NCBI GenBank assembly: GCA_938075305.1
Contig: CALJGV010000036.1
Location: 1 to 64,000 of the forward strand
Reading direction: 5' to 3'
Source: an uncultured bacterium
GTDB lineage: Bacteria > Planctomycetota > UBA1135 > GCA-002686595
DNA length: 64,000 bases
Part shown: piece after piece, positions 34,909 to 44,376 of the stretch
Layout: each line of letters begins with the position of its first letter
Position numbering within the stretch: position 1 is the stretch's first letter
Position numbers and translations under genes: made by a program
The notes under the pieces: model-generated
What the model saw: only the letters and a program-made list of their open reading frames with translations
Database searches by the model: none
What the model was told of the DNA's origin: nothing

Positions 34909-34972
34909 GAGGAGGAGCAAGTCGTCATCGCAGGAAGGACGAGGAGCGTGATGGCGCGGCGCGCCGGCTCGC

Positions 34973-35931
<959 letters not shown>

Positions 35932-35932
<1 letters not shown>

Positions 35933-37044
35933 CAGGTGGTCACTTCTTGGCCGACCCGGTCGTCCGAGTGCGCGGACGAGGAGTTGGCGGAGTCAACGGG
36001 AGTGGGGGCGAGACGGTAGTGGGAAACAGCCCACTCCGATCCGTCACGGAATCCGAAAAGCTCCTCGCAAGCGAGGAAGAAAATGCGCCATCTCTGGAAC
36101 CAGGTCCCAGCGGACGCTCCATAGGTGTCTCTTAGCACGGGCATGATGGCCCGCTTGCGGTTTTCGAGGTTCTCTCGCCAGAGTTGGGCGGTCCGCGAGT
36201 AGTGGCGACCGTTCACCACATCGTGCTGTTCGACGGTGAAGGGCAGCGTGTCGCGCTCGGTGAGGGCTACCAGCAGGTCGTCTGCGGGCATCATCCCACC
36301 GGAGAAGAAGTGCTCGCTCATCCAGTCGGTGTCGTCGCGCACCTCGAAGGGGTAGTTCAGCGACTTGTGCGTGAAGACGTGGATGAACATCCGCCCTGCG
36401 TCATCAAGCCACCCGCGGGCGCGGGTGAGCAGCTCCGGCCAGTTGCGCATGTGCTCGAACATCTCCACGGAGACGATCCGGTCGAAGCGGAACCCGTCGG
36501 GGCGGCCCTCGAGGGCATCGAATGCGTTCATGTCGGCCGTGATGACCTCGATGTTCGTCAGGCCACGCTCCCGAGCGCAGTCGAGGATGAACTTGCGCTG
36601 GGGGGCTGAGTTGGAGACGCCTGTGATGGTCGAGTTGGGGTACCGGGCGGCAATCCAGAGGGTCAGGGAACCCCAGCCGCAGCCCATCTCGAGGACCGCC
36701 TGACCGTCCACGAGCCCGGCCCGCTCACAGGTCAGCTCCAGCATCCTCTTTTCGGCCGTGCCCAGGTCCTCATCGCCGCGCTCGAAGTAGCACGAGCTGT
36801 ACTTCAGGTGGGGGCCCAGGGACTTCAGGAAGAACCCCGGGGGGACCTCGTAGTGCTGTTCGTTCGCCTTCTCGGGGACGTCCGCCACCGGCCCACTCTC
36901 CATCTCCCGGATCCAGGAGTCGGTGGTGCTCGTGGGGCGCTTCGCCTCGTCCTCGAGGCGCTGGACGAGGAGCCGCCTGACCCCGAACTTCAGGAGGGGG
37001 AGCGGGACGAGGCCCTTGTCGACGAGTTTCAGCGCGGTCTTCAT
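35932..37044 (-). CDS. CFA-synthase-like SAM methyltransferase (paralogue 2)
   Basis: 370 residues from ATG 37044 (MKTALKLVDKGLVPLPLLKFGVRRLL). NEQHYEVPPGFFLKSLGPHLKYSSCYF (61-87) and the SAM motif LEMGCGWGSLTLW (118-130) define it; VSVEMFEHMRNW and FVHIF-like FIHVFTHKSLNYPFEV follow. It belongs to the shorter branch of the CFA family, lacking the ~120-residue lipid-binding N-terminal domain of the first paralogue, so the two probably perform different methyl transfers. First gene of the seven-gene operon, with 388 nt of non-coding DNA upstream that should carry the promoter. Confidence 0.9.
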
Positions 37045-37432
37045 GGATTCGGTGGAGCTTGTGGAGGCCTCACTGGGGGGCCCCGGGGACATCGAGCGGA
37101 GGGAGAACAGCCGTCTGGCCCGGGGGCGACTCGGCGCGACGACTTGTCCCTCTGCGCGGTGTTCGTACGGTGGCTCGCTGCGGATGAGCCCGGGAGGCGC
37201 CTCGCCGGCGCCAGAGGTTACGGCACGGGAGGATCCACCGCGATCAATGTCCGCGGGTCTCCCCGCGCCCTCCCCCTCCGACATCCGGCGGGCAGGGCGC
37301 CCTCGCCGGCCCCTCGTCGCACAGGCGCTCATCCGGGGCGTCCCGGGCCGCGAAGCCATGGGCAAGGTGACCACGGATGGACGTGGGCGCGACGGGTGTG
37401 ACGGAGGCGGGAGCAGCGCAGGTGACTGGCAT
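37045..37432. other. Divergent intergenic region upstream of the lipid/photoreceptor operon
   Basis: 388 nt between the first methyltransferase gene (minus) and a hydrolase gene (plus). No gene is convincing here. A faint ECF-like pair on the minus strand, TGATCG (37246-37241) and TAACC (37220-37216) with 20 nt between, is noted but not claimed as a promoter. Confidence 0.4.
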
Positions 37433-38491
37433 ATGAGGCGTATTAGAACGGTAATGGTGCCTGCGTCGCAGGCCGGGCGCGCCGTGCGCGGGCTCCTGCT
37501 CTGCGGGGCCGCCGGGCTCCTGCTCTCCGGCGCTGTGATCAGCGGCTGCGGCTCGATGGCGGTGGAGGACGTGAAGGCGCAGACGCTCGCCCTCCCGAAG
37601 AACGCGCCGCTCCTCGAAGGGCTGCGAACGGGGGTTCTCGAGGGTTCGGGCGAGCCGTGGATGGCCTCTTCCCTGCCGGCCGCGGGGGGGGCTGGAGGGG
37701 CCGGCGGCCCTCTGGTCCTGGTGCACGGGACCCCGGACGGGATGGGGGCCTGGACCGGGGTGCTCTTCGGCGATGGGGGCCTCGCCGGCGAGGAGGACAT
37801 CTACACCGTCGAGGTCATCGGGCACGGGATGCTCGGGGTCGAGGGTGGCGAGGTGACGTTCCAGCGCTGCGCCGATCACGTGGCGGCGACCCTCCGCGCG
37901 CTCGGGCTGGAGGGGGTGACCCTGGTGGGGAACTCCTACGGCGGAGAGTTCTGCTGGCGGGCCGCGCTCGACCACCCGGACCTGATCTCCCGGCTGGTCC
38001 TGATCGACTCGTCCGGCCTGCCCCGCACCGACGAGCAGTTCCTGAGCGAGGAGGTCAAGATGCGCGAGTGGTCGGTCGCTCGGCTCGGCTACCTGGTGAA
38101 CAGCGAGCCGCGCGTCGCCTCGGCCCTCGACCCGCACTTCGACGGCGGGGCAGACCCCGAGCGGGTCAAGGAGGTCTTCCTCGGCCTCGAGAACCGGGGC
38201 AACTGGAACGCGATGATCGACCTCGTCCGGGACGAGAACGGCGCCCGGGCGGGGGAGCTCCCAGGGCTTCAGCCCCCGACCCTCCTCCTGTGGGGGGAGT
38301 TGGACCAGGCCTATCCGCCCGCGACGTTCGGGGCCACCTTCGCCGAGCGGATCCCCGCGGCCCGGCTCGTCGTCCTTTCAGGCGCGGGCCACTACCCCCA
38401 CGAGCAGACCCCGGCCCGGGTGGCGCAGGCGATCCTGGCCTTCCATCGCGGCGGCCTCTCGGCGCCGGCCCTCACGCAGCTGGGCCGCTGA
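37433..38491 (+). CDS. Alpha/beta-hydrolase lipoprotein
   Basis: 352 residues from ATG 37433, with AGGTGA upstream. Lipoprotein signal with lipobox VISGC (Cys39), so it is anchored in the envelope. Alpha/beta-hydrolase fold: LVLVHGTPDGMGAW (oxyanion region), nucleophile Ser168 in VGNSYGGEF, acid in LLLWGELDQAYPP, and His in SGAGHYPHEQ near the C-terminus. Substrate unknown; an ester or lipid in the periplasm is likely. Divergent from the lipid operon with a 388-nt shared control region, so co-regulation is possible. Confidence 0.85.
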   Translation: MRRIRTVMVPASQAGRAVRGLLLCGAAGLLLSGAVISGCGSMAVEDVKAQTLALPKNAPLLEGLRTGVLEGSGEPWMASSLPAAGGAGGAGGPLVLVHGTPDGMGAWTGVLFGDGGLAGEEDIYTVEVIGHGMLGVEGGEVTFQRCADHVAATLRALGLEGVTLVGNSYGGEFCWRAALDHPDLISRLVLIDSSGLPRTDEQFLSEEVKMREWSVARLGYLVNSEPRVASALDPHFDGGADPERVKEVFLGLENRGNWNAMIDLVRDENGARAGELPGLQPPTLLLWGELDQAYPPATFGATFAERIPAARLVVLSGAGHYPHEQTPARVAQAILAFHRGGLSAPALTQLGR

Positions 38492-38502
38492 GCCTCAGCG
38501 GC
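38484..38502. terminator. Inverted repeat holding both stop codons of a convergent gene pair
   Basis: GCCGCTGA (38484-38491), spacer GCC, TCAGCGGC (38495-38502): a perfect 8-bp dyad. The left arm ends in the hydrolase TGA and the right arm in the helicase TGA. A 3-nt loop and symmetric position suggest a shared bidirectional terminator in a 3-nt intergenic gap. Confidence 0.5.
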
Positions 38503-40510
38503 GGGCCCTGCGGCGGCGCCGGCGCTTCTTCGCCGCCTTCAGCCCCGTGGGGTCACCCTCGCCCGCGGGGATCCAGCCCTCGGGCGGCGACTTGCCCTGG
38601 ACCTCGAGCAGGAACCTGGAGGGGTGCCGAGTCACCTTCTGTCCGCCGCGCGCACGCTCCGAGCACCAGGAGAGCGTGAGCGCCTGCTGGGCCCGGGTGA
38701 TCCCGACGTAGGCGAGGCGGCGCTCCTCTTCCACACCGTCTTCTGCTGCAGCGCGCTGGTGGGGGAGCACCCCCTCCTCCAGCCCTACGAGGTAAACGCG
38801 CGGGTACTCGAGGCCCTTCGAGGAGTGCAGGGTCATGAGCGTCACGGCCTGCCTGCGCGCGGCGTCCTCGGCGGAGTCGCTCTCCGAGGCGCTCAGGCTG
38901 AGCTCGTTCAGGAACCCGAGGAGCCCGGGGCGCTTCCTGCGGGAGACGTAGTTCTCCGCGAAGTTGAAGACCTCATCCACCGCGGCCCAGCGCTTCTCGA
39001 ACTCGTCGTCCTCGGGGTAGAGGCGGCGGACCTCGTCCCGATACGCCACCTCCTCCACGACGCGCCGGCTCAGCTCCACCAGGTCCTCGCCCTTCGGGTG
39101 CAGCCGGTGGACCTCGCGCAGTCTGGCCCTGAGCCCCTGCACCGCCTCCACGGCCTTCATGTTGATCTTCGGGATCTCCTGGGCCCGGTCGAAGGCGTCC
39201 GCGACCGACACGCCCTCCTGGGTCGCGAACTCGAGGACGCGATCGAGGGTGGTCTTGCCCACGCCCCGGGGAGGGGAGTTCACGATCCGCAGGAGCGAAG
39301 CCTCGTCCCTGGGGTTGGCCACCACGCGCAGGTAGGCCAGCACGTCCCGGACCTCCTTGCGGTCGAAGAAGCTCATGCCGCCCACCAGGACGTAGGGCAC
39401 CTCCTTCATGCGCAGCTCCGCCTCGAAGGGGCGGGGCTGCACCGCGGTGCGAAAGAGGATGGCGAAGTCCGAGTAGGAGTGGCCCTGGCTCACCAGGTGC
39501 TTGATCTCGGCGACGACCTTCTCCGCCTCGACCGACTCATCGCGCATGGTCACCGCCATGAGCGGCTCGCCGTCCCCGATCGCGGATCGCAGGGCCTTGT
39601 CGTGGCGGTTGGGGTTGTTCTTGATGACCCGGTTGGCGGCGCCGAGGATCTGGGCCGTGGACCGGTAGTTGGTCTCGAGCTTGACGATCTTGGCGCCCGG
39701 GAAGCTCTTGTCGAAGCCCAGGATCTTGGAGACGTCCGCCCCGCGCCAGCCGTAGATGCTCTGGTCGTCGTCCCCGACCACGCAGAGGTGCTTCTCCGGG
39801 CCGACGAGCTGCCGGACGATCTCAAACTGGACGCCGTTGGTGTCCTGGTACTCGTCCACCAGCAGGTAGCGGTGGCGCGCCTGGAGCTCGAGGCGGACGG
39901 ATTTCTTCTCCTTCAGGAGCCGCAGGGTCTCGGTGAGCAGGTCGTCGAAGTCGAGCCGCCGGCTGCGGCGCAGCACGTCGCGGTACTTCTCCCACACGCG
40001 CCCCACGAGCTCGTGCTTGGTGTCCCCCGGCCGGGCCAGGAATGCCTCCGGAGTATCGAGTCGGTTCTTCGCCAGGGAGATCCGCGACTGCAGCTCTTGG
40101 ATCTTGAGCCGCGCCTCGGGGATGTGGAGCTCCCGCAGGCTGAGCTTGAGGATGGCCAGCTGGTCCGAGGAGTCCGCGATGGTGAAGCCCTCGGGGTATC
40201 CGATCTCGGCGGCGTACTCGCGCAGGGTGCGCAGGCAGAAGGAGTGGAACGTGCTCGCGATCACGCTGCCGGCCTTCTTCTTGCCTACCAGCTTGCCTAG
40301 GCGCTCACGCATCTCCGCGGCGGCCTTGTTGGTGAAGGTCATGGCCAGGATCTTCTCCGGCAGGACCCCGTTGCTGATGAGGTAGGCGATCCTCACCGTG
40401 ATGACCCGGGTCTTGCCGGAGCCCGCCCCGGCGAGCACCAGAACGGGACCGGAGGTCTGCGTCACAGCGGCGCGCTGCTCGGGGTTCAGTCCTTCCAGGA
40501 TGCGGCTCAT
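38495..40510 (-). CDS. UvrD/Rep/PcrA-type superfamily 1 DNA helicase
   Basis: 671 residues from ATG 40510 (MSRILEGLNPEQRAAV, the normal family start). Walker A LAGAGSGKT with Lys33; motif Ia TFTNKAAAEMRERL; motif II VDEYQDTN; motif III VVGDDDQSIYGWRGAD; motif IV ETNYRST; motif V VTLMTLHSSKGLEYPRVYLVGLEEG; motif VI EERRLAYVGITRAQ. A 3'-5' helicase for repair or replication restart. The C-terminus ends in a run of Lys/Arg (KKRRRRRRARR), probably a DNA-binding or polymerase-binding tail. The length is nearer Rep than UvrD; I cannot separate them by eye. Confidence 0.94.
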   Translation of the reverse strand: MSRILEGLNPEQRAAVTQTSGPVLVLAGAGSGKTRVITVRIAYLISNGVLPEKILAMTFTNKAAAEMRERLGKLVGKKKAGSVIASTFHSFCLRTLREYAAEIGYPEGFTIADSSDQLAILKLSLRELHIPEARLKIQELQSRISLAKNRLDTPEAFLARPGDTKHELVGRVWEKYRDVLRRSRRLDFDDLLTETLRLLKEKKSVRLELQARHRYLLVDEYQDTNGVQFEIVRQLVGPEKHLCVVGDDDQSIYGWRGADVSKILGFDKSFPGAKIVKLETNYRSTAQILGAANRVIKNNPNRHDKALRSAIGDGEPLMAVTMRDESVEAEKVVAEIKHLVSQGHSYSDFAILFRTAVQPRPFEAELRMKEVPYVLVGGMSFFDRKEVRDVLAYLRVVANPRDEASLLRIVNSPPRGVGKTTLDRVLEFATQEGVSVADAFDRAQEIPKINMKAVEAVQGLRARLREVHRLHPKGEDLVELSRRVVEEVAYRDEVRRLYPEDDEFEKRWAAVDEVFNFAENYVSRRKRPGLLGFLNELSLSASESDSAEDAARRQAVTLMTLHSSKGLEYPRVYLVGLEEGVLPHQRAAAEDGVEEERRLAYVGITRAQQALTLSWCSERARGGQKVTRHPSRFLLEVQGKSPPEGWIPAGEGDPTGLKAAKKRRRRRRARR

Positions 40511-40662
40511 GGGGGCGTCGTGCACCGTCTGGCCACGTCGGGTGCAAGACCCTAGCGACCGGGGTGCACCGATCCCACCGATTTGGAGGCTCCTCCTCGC
40601 GCTTCCGTTCAGCCGCCGTACCCTTCCGTCCGATGGATCCAACGGACGGACCGGCCGTGACC

Positions 40663-41412
40663 ATGAACACCAAGAAAGGCAGCGCGCTCGTGATCGGCGC
40701 GAGCTCCGGAATGGGAGCCTCCCTCGTGCGCCAGCTGGCGGGTGAGGGCTACGCGGTGGGCGGGGTCGCGCGACGGGGCGAGAGCCTCACGGGGCTCGCC
40801 GATGAACTGGAGGGCGCCGCGGGCCGCTTCGTGTATCGCACCCACGACGTGACCGACGCGGCGGCGGCCCCCGGCCTGTTCGATGAGCTCGTCTCGGAGC
40901 TCGGCGGGCTCGACCTCTTCATCTACGCCGCGGGGGTCATGCCGGACGTAGGTCCCGAGGAGTACGACAGCGAGAAGGACCTCGCCATGGTCGACGTGAA
41001 CCTCGGGGGCTGCATCACCTGGACCAACCTCGCCGCGCGCCTCTTCCACACCCAGCGCAGCGGGACCATCGTCGGCATCGGCTCCATCGCGGGCGACCGG
41101 GGCCGTAAGGGCGCGCCCGTCTACGGCGCCACCAAGGCCGCCATGGCGACCTACCTCGAGTCCCTCCGGAATCGCCTCGCTGAGCGCCGCGTGCGGGTCG
41201 TGACCGTGAAGCCGGGCATGATCGAGACGCCCATGACCGAGCACCTCGATCAACTGATGATGCCGGTGAGCGCCGAGCGCGCCGCTAAGGAGATCCTCAA
41301 GGCCGCCCGCGGCGGGCTCCTTGATGTCCGCCACGTGCCTCTGCGGTGGCTCCCGGTGAGCCTGATCATCCGGGCCATTCCGTCGTTCCTCTTCCGTCGG
41401 ATGAGCATCTGA
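40663..41412 (+). CDS. Short-chain dehydrogenase/reductase, DprE2-like partner
   Basis: 249 residues from ATG 40663 (MNTKKGSALVIGASSGMG); ATG 40633 would add 10 residues. Cofactor motif GASSGMG (12-18), catalytic Ser141, Tyr154 and Lys158 (YGATK). PGMIETPMT after the active site is typical for classical SDRs. Its stop overlaps the start of the DprE1-like oxidase by 1 nt (TGATG), so the two are made together. In mycobacteria an oxidase (DprE1) and SDR (DprE2) epimerise a decaprenyl-phosphoryl ribose; this pair may do an analogous oxidation/reduction epimerisation. Confidence 0.86.
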   Translation: MNTKKGSALVIGASSGMGASLVRQLAGEGYAVGGVARRGESLTGLADELEGAAGRFVYRTHDVTDAAAAPGLFDELVSELGGLDLFIYAAGVMPDVGPEEYDSEKDLAMVDVNLGGCITWTNLAARLFHTQRSGTIVGIGSIAGDRGRKGAPVYGATKAAMATYLESLRNRLAERRVRVVTVKPGMIETPMTEHLDQLMMPVSAERAAKEILKAARGGLLDVRHVPLRWLPVSLIIRAIPSFLFRRMSI

Positions 41413-42914
41413 TGGGGGCCGCCGAGTCGACGGCTGGTTCGCGGCTCCCGAGGAGGCGCCGCCCCACGCGCCTCGGCCCCGACGCGGGCGTGGAGTTCGT
41501 GGAGGGGTGGGGGATGAGCACCGGCGCCCGGTCCCGGGTCTGGCGGCCGCGGTCCGCCGATGAGGTCGCGGCGGCCCTGGGGGCGGCCCGCGCGCGGGGC
41601 GCTTCGGTCGCGCTCCGCGGATCAGGGTGCAGCTACGGAGACGCCAGCATCAACGGGGAGGGAGACGTCCTCGACGTGACCCGCATGAACCGCGTCCTGT
41701 CCTTTGACGAGGAGACCGGCGTGGCCGACTGCGAGGCGGGGGTGACGATCCGGGACCTCTGGCGCCACTCGCTCCCGCGCGGGTACTGGCCCAAGGTGGT
41801 GTCGGGGACCATGTTTCCCACCCTCGCCGGGGCCGCGGGGATGAACATCCACGGCAAGAACAATTACAAGGTTGGCACCATCGGCGACGCCATCCAGGAC
41901 ATCGACCTGGTGCTCCCCTCGGGCGAGCAGGTGCTCGCCAGCCGCGATGAGCGGCCGGACCTCTTCCACGCGGCTATCGGCGGCTTCGGGATGCTGGGGG
42001 CGATCACCCGCGTCCGCATCGCCACCAAGAAGATCCACTCCGGTGACATCGACGTGGCGGGGATCTCGGTGCCGAACATCGGCGCGATGATGGACTACGT
42101 GGACGCCCACACGGGCACCGCCGACTACCTCGTGGGCTGGGTCGACTGCTTCGGCAGCGGCGACGCCGCGGGCCGGGGGCTGATCCACCACGCCCGCTAC
42201 CTGGGCCCGGGGGAGGACCCCGCACCCGAGCGGACCCTGCGGCTCGACTACCAGGCGTTGCCCTCCTCGATTCTCGGCTTCCCAAAGTCCGAGGTCTGGC
42301 GGATCCTGCGCTTGCTCGCCAACGACCCCGGCATGCGGCTCCTCAACTTCACCAAGCATCAGATGGGGAAGCTGGAGCAGAGAAAGGGCTGGTATCGCCA
42401 GTCTCACGCCGCCTTCAACTTCCTGCTCGACTTCGTGCCCAACTGGAAGTTCGCCTACGGGCGCCGGCCGGGAACCGGCCTCATCCAGTACCAGGTCTTC
42501 CTCCCCGCCGACAGCGCCCACGACGGCTTCAAGGAGATCCTCCGCCGCCAGCAGCAGCGTGGGATGGTGTCCTACCTCGGCGTGCTCAAGCGTCACCGCC
42601 CGGACCCCTTCCTCCTGACCCACGGCCTCGACGGATGGTCCATGGCCATGGACTTCAAGGTCTCCGACGAACGGAGACACGACCTGTCGTCCATGTGCGA
42701 CGAGCTCACCCGGGTGGTCCTGGAGCGCGGAGGACGCTTCTACTTCGCCAAGGACTCGGTGCTGGGCCCCCGAGCCGTGGAGGCCATGTTTGACCGCGAC
42801 AAGCTCGCAGCGTTCAGGGCCCTCAAGGCCGAGCTGGACCCCACCGAGATGCTGCAGACCGACCTCTGGCGTCGCGCTTTCGGGACCGCGGGCGTCTACA
42901 CGATGTCGGCCTGA
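41412..42914 (+). CDS. DprE1-like FAD-linked oxidase
   Basis: 500 residues. VAO/PCMH-type FAD-binding domain: VALRGSGCSYGDASI (67-81) and MFPTLAGAAGMNIHGKNNYKVGTIGD, where H147-G-K-N is the flavin-contacting motif seen in DprE1. FYFAKDSVLGP near the C-terminus keeps the active-site Lys (Lys418 of DprE1). The covalently targeted Cys387 of the mycobacterial enzyme lies in GWNVCVDF; here it reads GWSMAMDF, so that Cys is absent. Likely oxidises the 2'-hydroxyl of a polyprenyl-phosphate sugar or a related substrate, with the SDR reducing it back. Substrate inferred only. Confidence 0.87.
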   Translation: MGAAESTAGSRLPRRRRPTRLGPDAGVEFVEGWGMSTGARSRVWRPRSADEVAAALGAARARGASVALRGSGCSYGDASINGEGDVLDVTRMNRVLSFDEETGVADCEAGVTIRDLWRHSLPRGYWPKVVSGTMFPTLAGAAGMNIHGKNNYKVGTIGDAIQDIDLVLPSGEQVLASRDERPDLFHAAIGGFGMLGAITRVRIATKKIHSGDIDVAGISVPNIGAMMDYVDAHTGTADYLVGWVDCFGSGDAAGRGLIHHARYLGPGEDPAPERTLRLDYQALPSSILGFPKSEVWRILRLLANDPGMRLLNFTKHQMGKLEQRKGWYRQSHAAFNFLLDFVPNWKFAYGRRPGTGLIQYQVFLPADSAHDGFKEILRRQQQRGMVSYLGVLKRHRPDPFLLTHGLDGWSMAMDFKVSDERRHDLSSMCDELTRVVLERGGRFYFAKDSVLGPRAVEAMFDRDKLAAFRALKAELDPTEMLQTDLWRRAFGTAGVYTMSA

Positions 42915-42932
42915 GCTCGTCCGGCCGGCTTG

Positions 42933-43004
42933 CTGGCCCCGCAACTGGCCCCGCGACTGGCCTCGCGACTGGCCTCGCGACTGGCCCTGCCGCTGGCCCT
43001 GGTC
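42933..43004. repeat. Six tandem 12-bp repeats (CTGGCCYCGCGA-type)
   Basis: Units at 42933, 42945, 42957, 42969, 42981 and 42993. The middle two are identical (CTGGCCTCGCGA), the first two differ at one or two bases and the last two are degraded after CTGGCC. The array begins 19 nt after the DprE1-like stop, in a gene-free 216-nt gap. It lacks unique spacers, so it is not a CRISPR. Confidence 0.8.
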
Positions 43005-43130
43005 GCCGTCTCTATCTTTGGATCGCCCGTTGGATCGCGCGGACCAGACCGCGGATCTGCGGCCCTGACTACCGCCCTGTGACCGGGGGGAGTAGGGTCC
43101 CCGGCTCGCCGCCACACCGCCCCAACCCCC

Positions 43131-44258
43131 ATGTTCGGAAAACGCTTCACCTACTTCGCGACCTGCGCGCCCGGCGTCGAGCCGCTGCTTCACGAGGAGG
43201 TTCGACAGCTGGGCCTCGGGCGCCCCGAACAGCAGGTCGGGGGCGTGCGCTTCGAGGGCACCATGCCCGAGGCCTGGCGCGCCAACCTCTGGCTGCGCAC
43301 GGCGGTGCGAGTGCTGCGCCGTGAGGCGCGATTCGAGTGTCCGAGCGAGTCGGCGGTGGATGAGGGTGTTGGCAGCGTGGATTGGTCCGCCTTCATCGAG
43401 CCGACGGGGACGCTCTGGGTGGACGCCCAGACCAAGGACTCCGTGCTCGATCACAGCCGCTACCTGCAGCAGCGGGTGAAGGATGTGATCGTGGATCAGG
43501 TCCGCGCCGCGGACGGGACCCGGCCGAGCGTGGACCGGGACACGGCCGATGTCCGGGTCCACCTCCACCTCTACCGCGACCGCGCGACGCTTTCTGTCGA
43601 CACCTCTGGTGCGTCGTTGCATCGGCGGGGCTGGCGGAACTCACAGGGCCGGGCGCCGCTGGCGGAGACCCTCGCGGCGGCCTGTGTGTTGCGCTCTGGC
43701 TGGGATCGCCGAGGCCCCCTCCTCGATCCGTTCTGCGGGACCGGGACCTTGCTGGTGGAGGGCGCGATGATCGCTGCGGGGATGGCCCCGGGGCTCTCGC
43801 GGGAACGCTTTGGCTTCGAGACCTGGCGCGACCACGACGCCGCGGGGTGGGCAAGCCTGCGGGACGAGGCGAGGGACAAGATCCGCATCCCGCGCAAGCT
43901 CCGGCTCGTCGGGCACGACATCGCCCCGGACCGGCTCGAGGAGACGCGGGGTCACCTCGACGGGCTGGGCTTCACCGAACTCGGCGACCTCGAAGTCGCT
44001 GACGCCCGCGCCTTCGCGCCGCGGGCGGGCTGGAACGGCACGGTGGTCAGCAACCTGCCCTATGGTGAGCGAGTGGGGGACCGCGTCGAGGAGCTGCATG
44101 GAGACTTCGGCGCGCAGCTCAAGGCGCTCACGGGCTACCGCGTGGCGCTGCTCACGGGCTCTTCACGCCTCGCCGGGTTGCTCCGGCTCTCCCGCGCCGA
44201 GCGGCACCGGATCCTCAACGGCGGCATCGAGTGTCAGCTCGTGACCGCCGAGCTCTGA
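43131..44258 (+). CDS. THUMP-domain rRNA N2-guanine methyltransferase (RlmL-like)
   Basis: 375 residues. N-terminal ferredoxin-like plus THUMP region, about 1-165 (FTYFATCAPGVEPLLHEEV ... VHLHLYRDRATLSVDTSGASLHRRGW), then a Rossmann methyltransferase: LLDPFCGTGTLLVEGAMIA, VGHDIAPDRLEE, and the catalytic NLPYGER motif of exocyclic-amine methyltransferases. This matches the m2G2445 23S rRNA methyltransferase half of RlmL; the RlmK (m7G2069) half is absent, as in many non-gammaproteobacteria. Start ATG 43131. Downstream gene is convergent, separated by a hairpin. Confidence 0.9.
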   Translation: MFGKRFTYFATCAPGVEPLLHEEVRQLGLGRPEQQVGGVRFEGTMPEAWRANLWLRTAVRVLRREARFECPSESAVDEGVGSVDWSAFIEPTGTLWVDAQTKDSVLDHSRYLQQRVKDVIVDQVRAADGTRPSVDRDTADVRVHLHLYRDRATLSVDTSGASLHRRGWRNSQGRAPLAETLAAACVLRSGWDRRGPLLDPFCGTGTLLVEGAMIAAGMAPGLSRERFGFETWRDHDAAGWASLRDEARDKIRIPRKLRLVGHDIAPDRLEETRGHLDGLGFTELGDLEVADARAFAPRAGWNGTVVSNLPYGERVGDRVEELHGDFGAQLKALTGYRVALLTGSSRLAGLLRLSRAERHRILNGGIECQLVTAEL

Positions 44259-44277
44259 GGCCAATCAGGGGCAAGGC

Positions 44278-44300
44278 GGGTCGAGCGACGGACTCGACCC
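44278..44300. terminator. Hairpin between the RlmL-like and sulfatase-like genes
   Basis: GGGTCGAG (44278-44285), 7-nt loop, CTCGACCC (44293-44300), a perfect 8-bp stem 20 nt after the methyltransferase stop in a 118-nt convergent gap. No U-tract. Confidence 0.55.
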
Positions 44301-44376
44301 GGTCGAGCGGAGAGGGTCCCTGCGCCTCTCTTCCTTCGTTCGGTGGCGTCAGGCTCGCCGGTCAGCGCGGGCTCTC

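Noticed and set aside
37216..37246. ECF-type promoter upstream of the lipid operon (TGATCG-N20-TAACC on the minus strand)
   Set aside because: Both elements deviate from the known singlet-oxygen sigma consensus as I remember it, and the spacer is two nucleotides too long; no matching copy was seen upstream of the sigma gene itself.
42933..43004. CRISPR array
   Set aside because: Units are 12 bp and contiguous, with no unique spacers and no cas genes nearby.
41622..43622. Long minus-strand open frame with a QSRGQSRG repeat
   Set aside because: It runs antisense to the DprE1-like and RlmL-like genes; the repeat merely translates the 12-bp tandem array.
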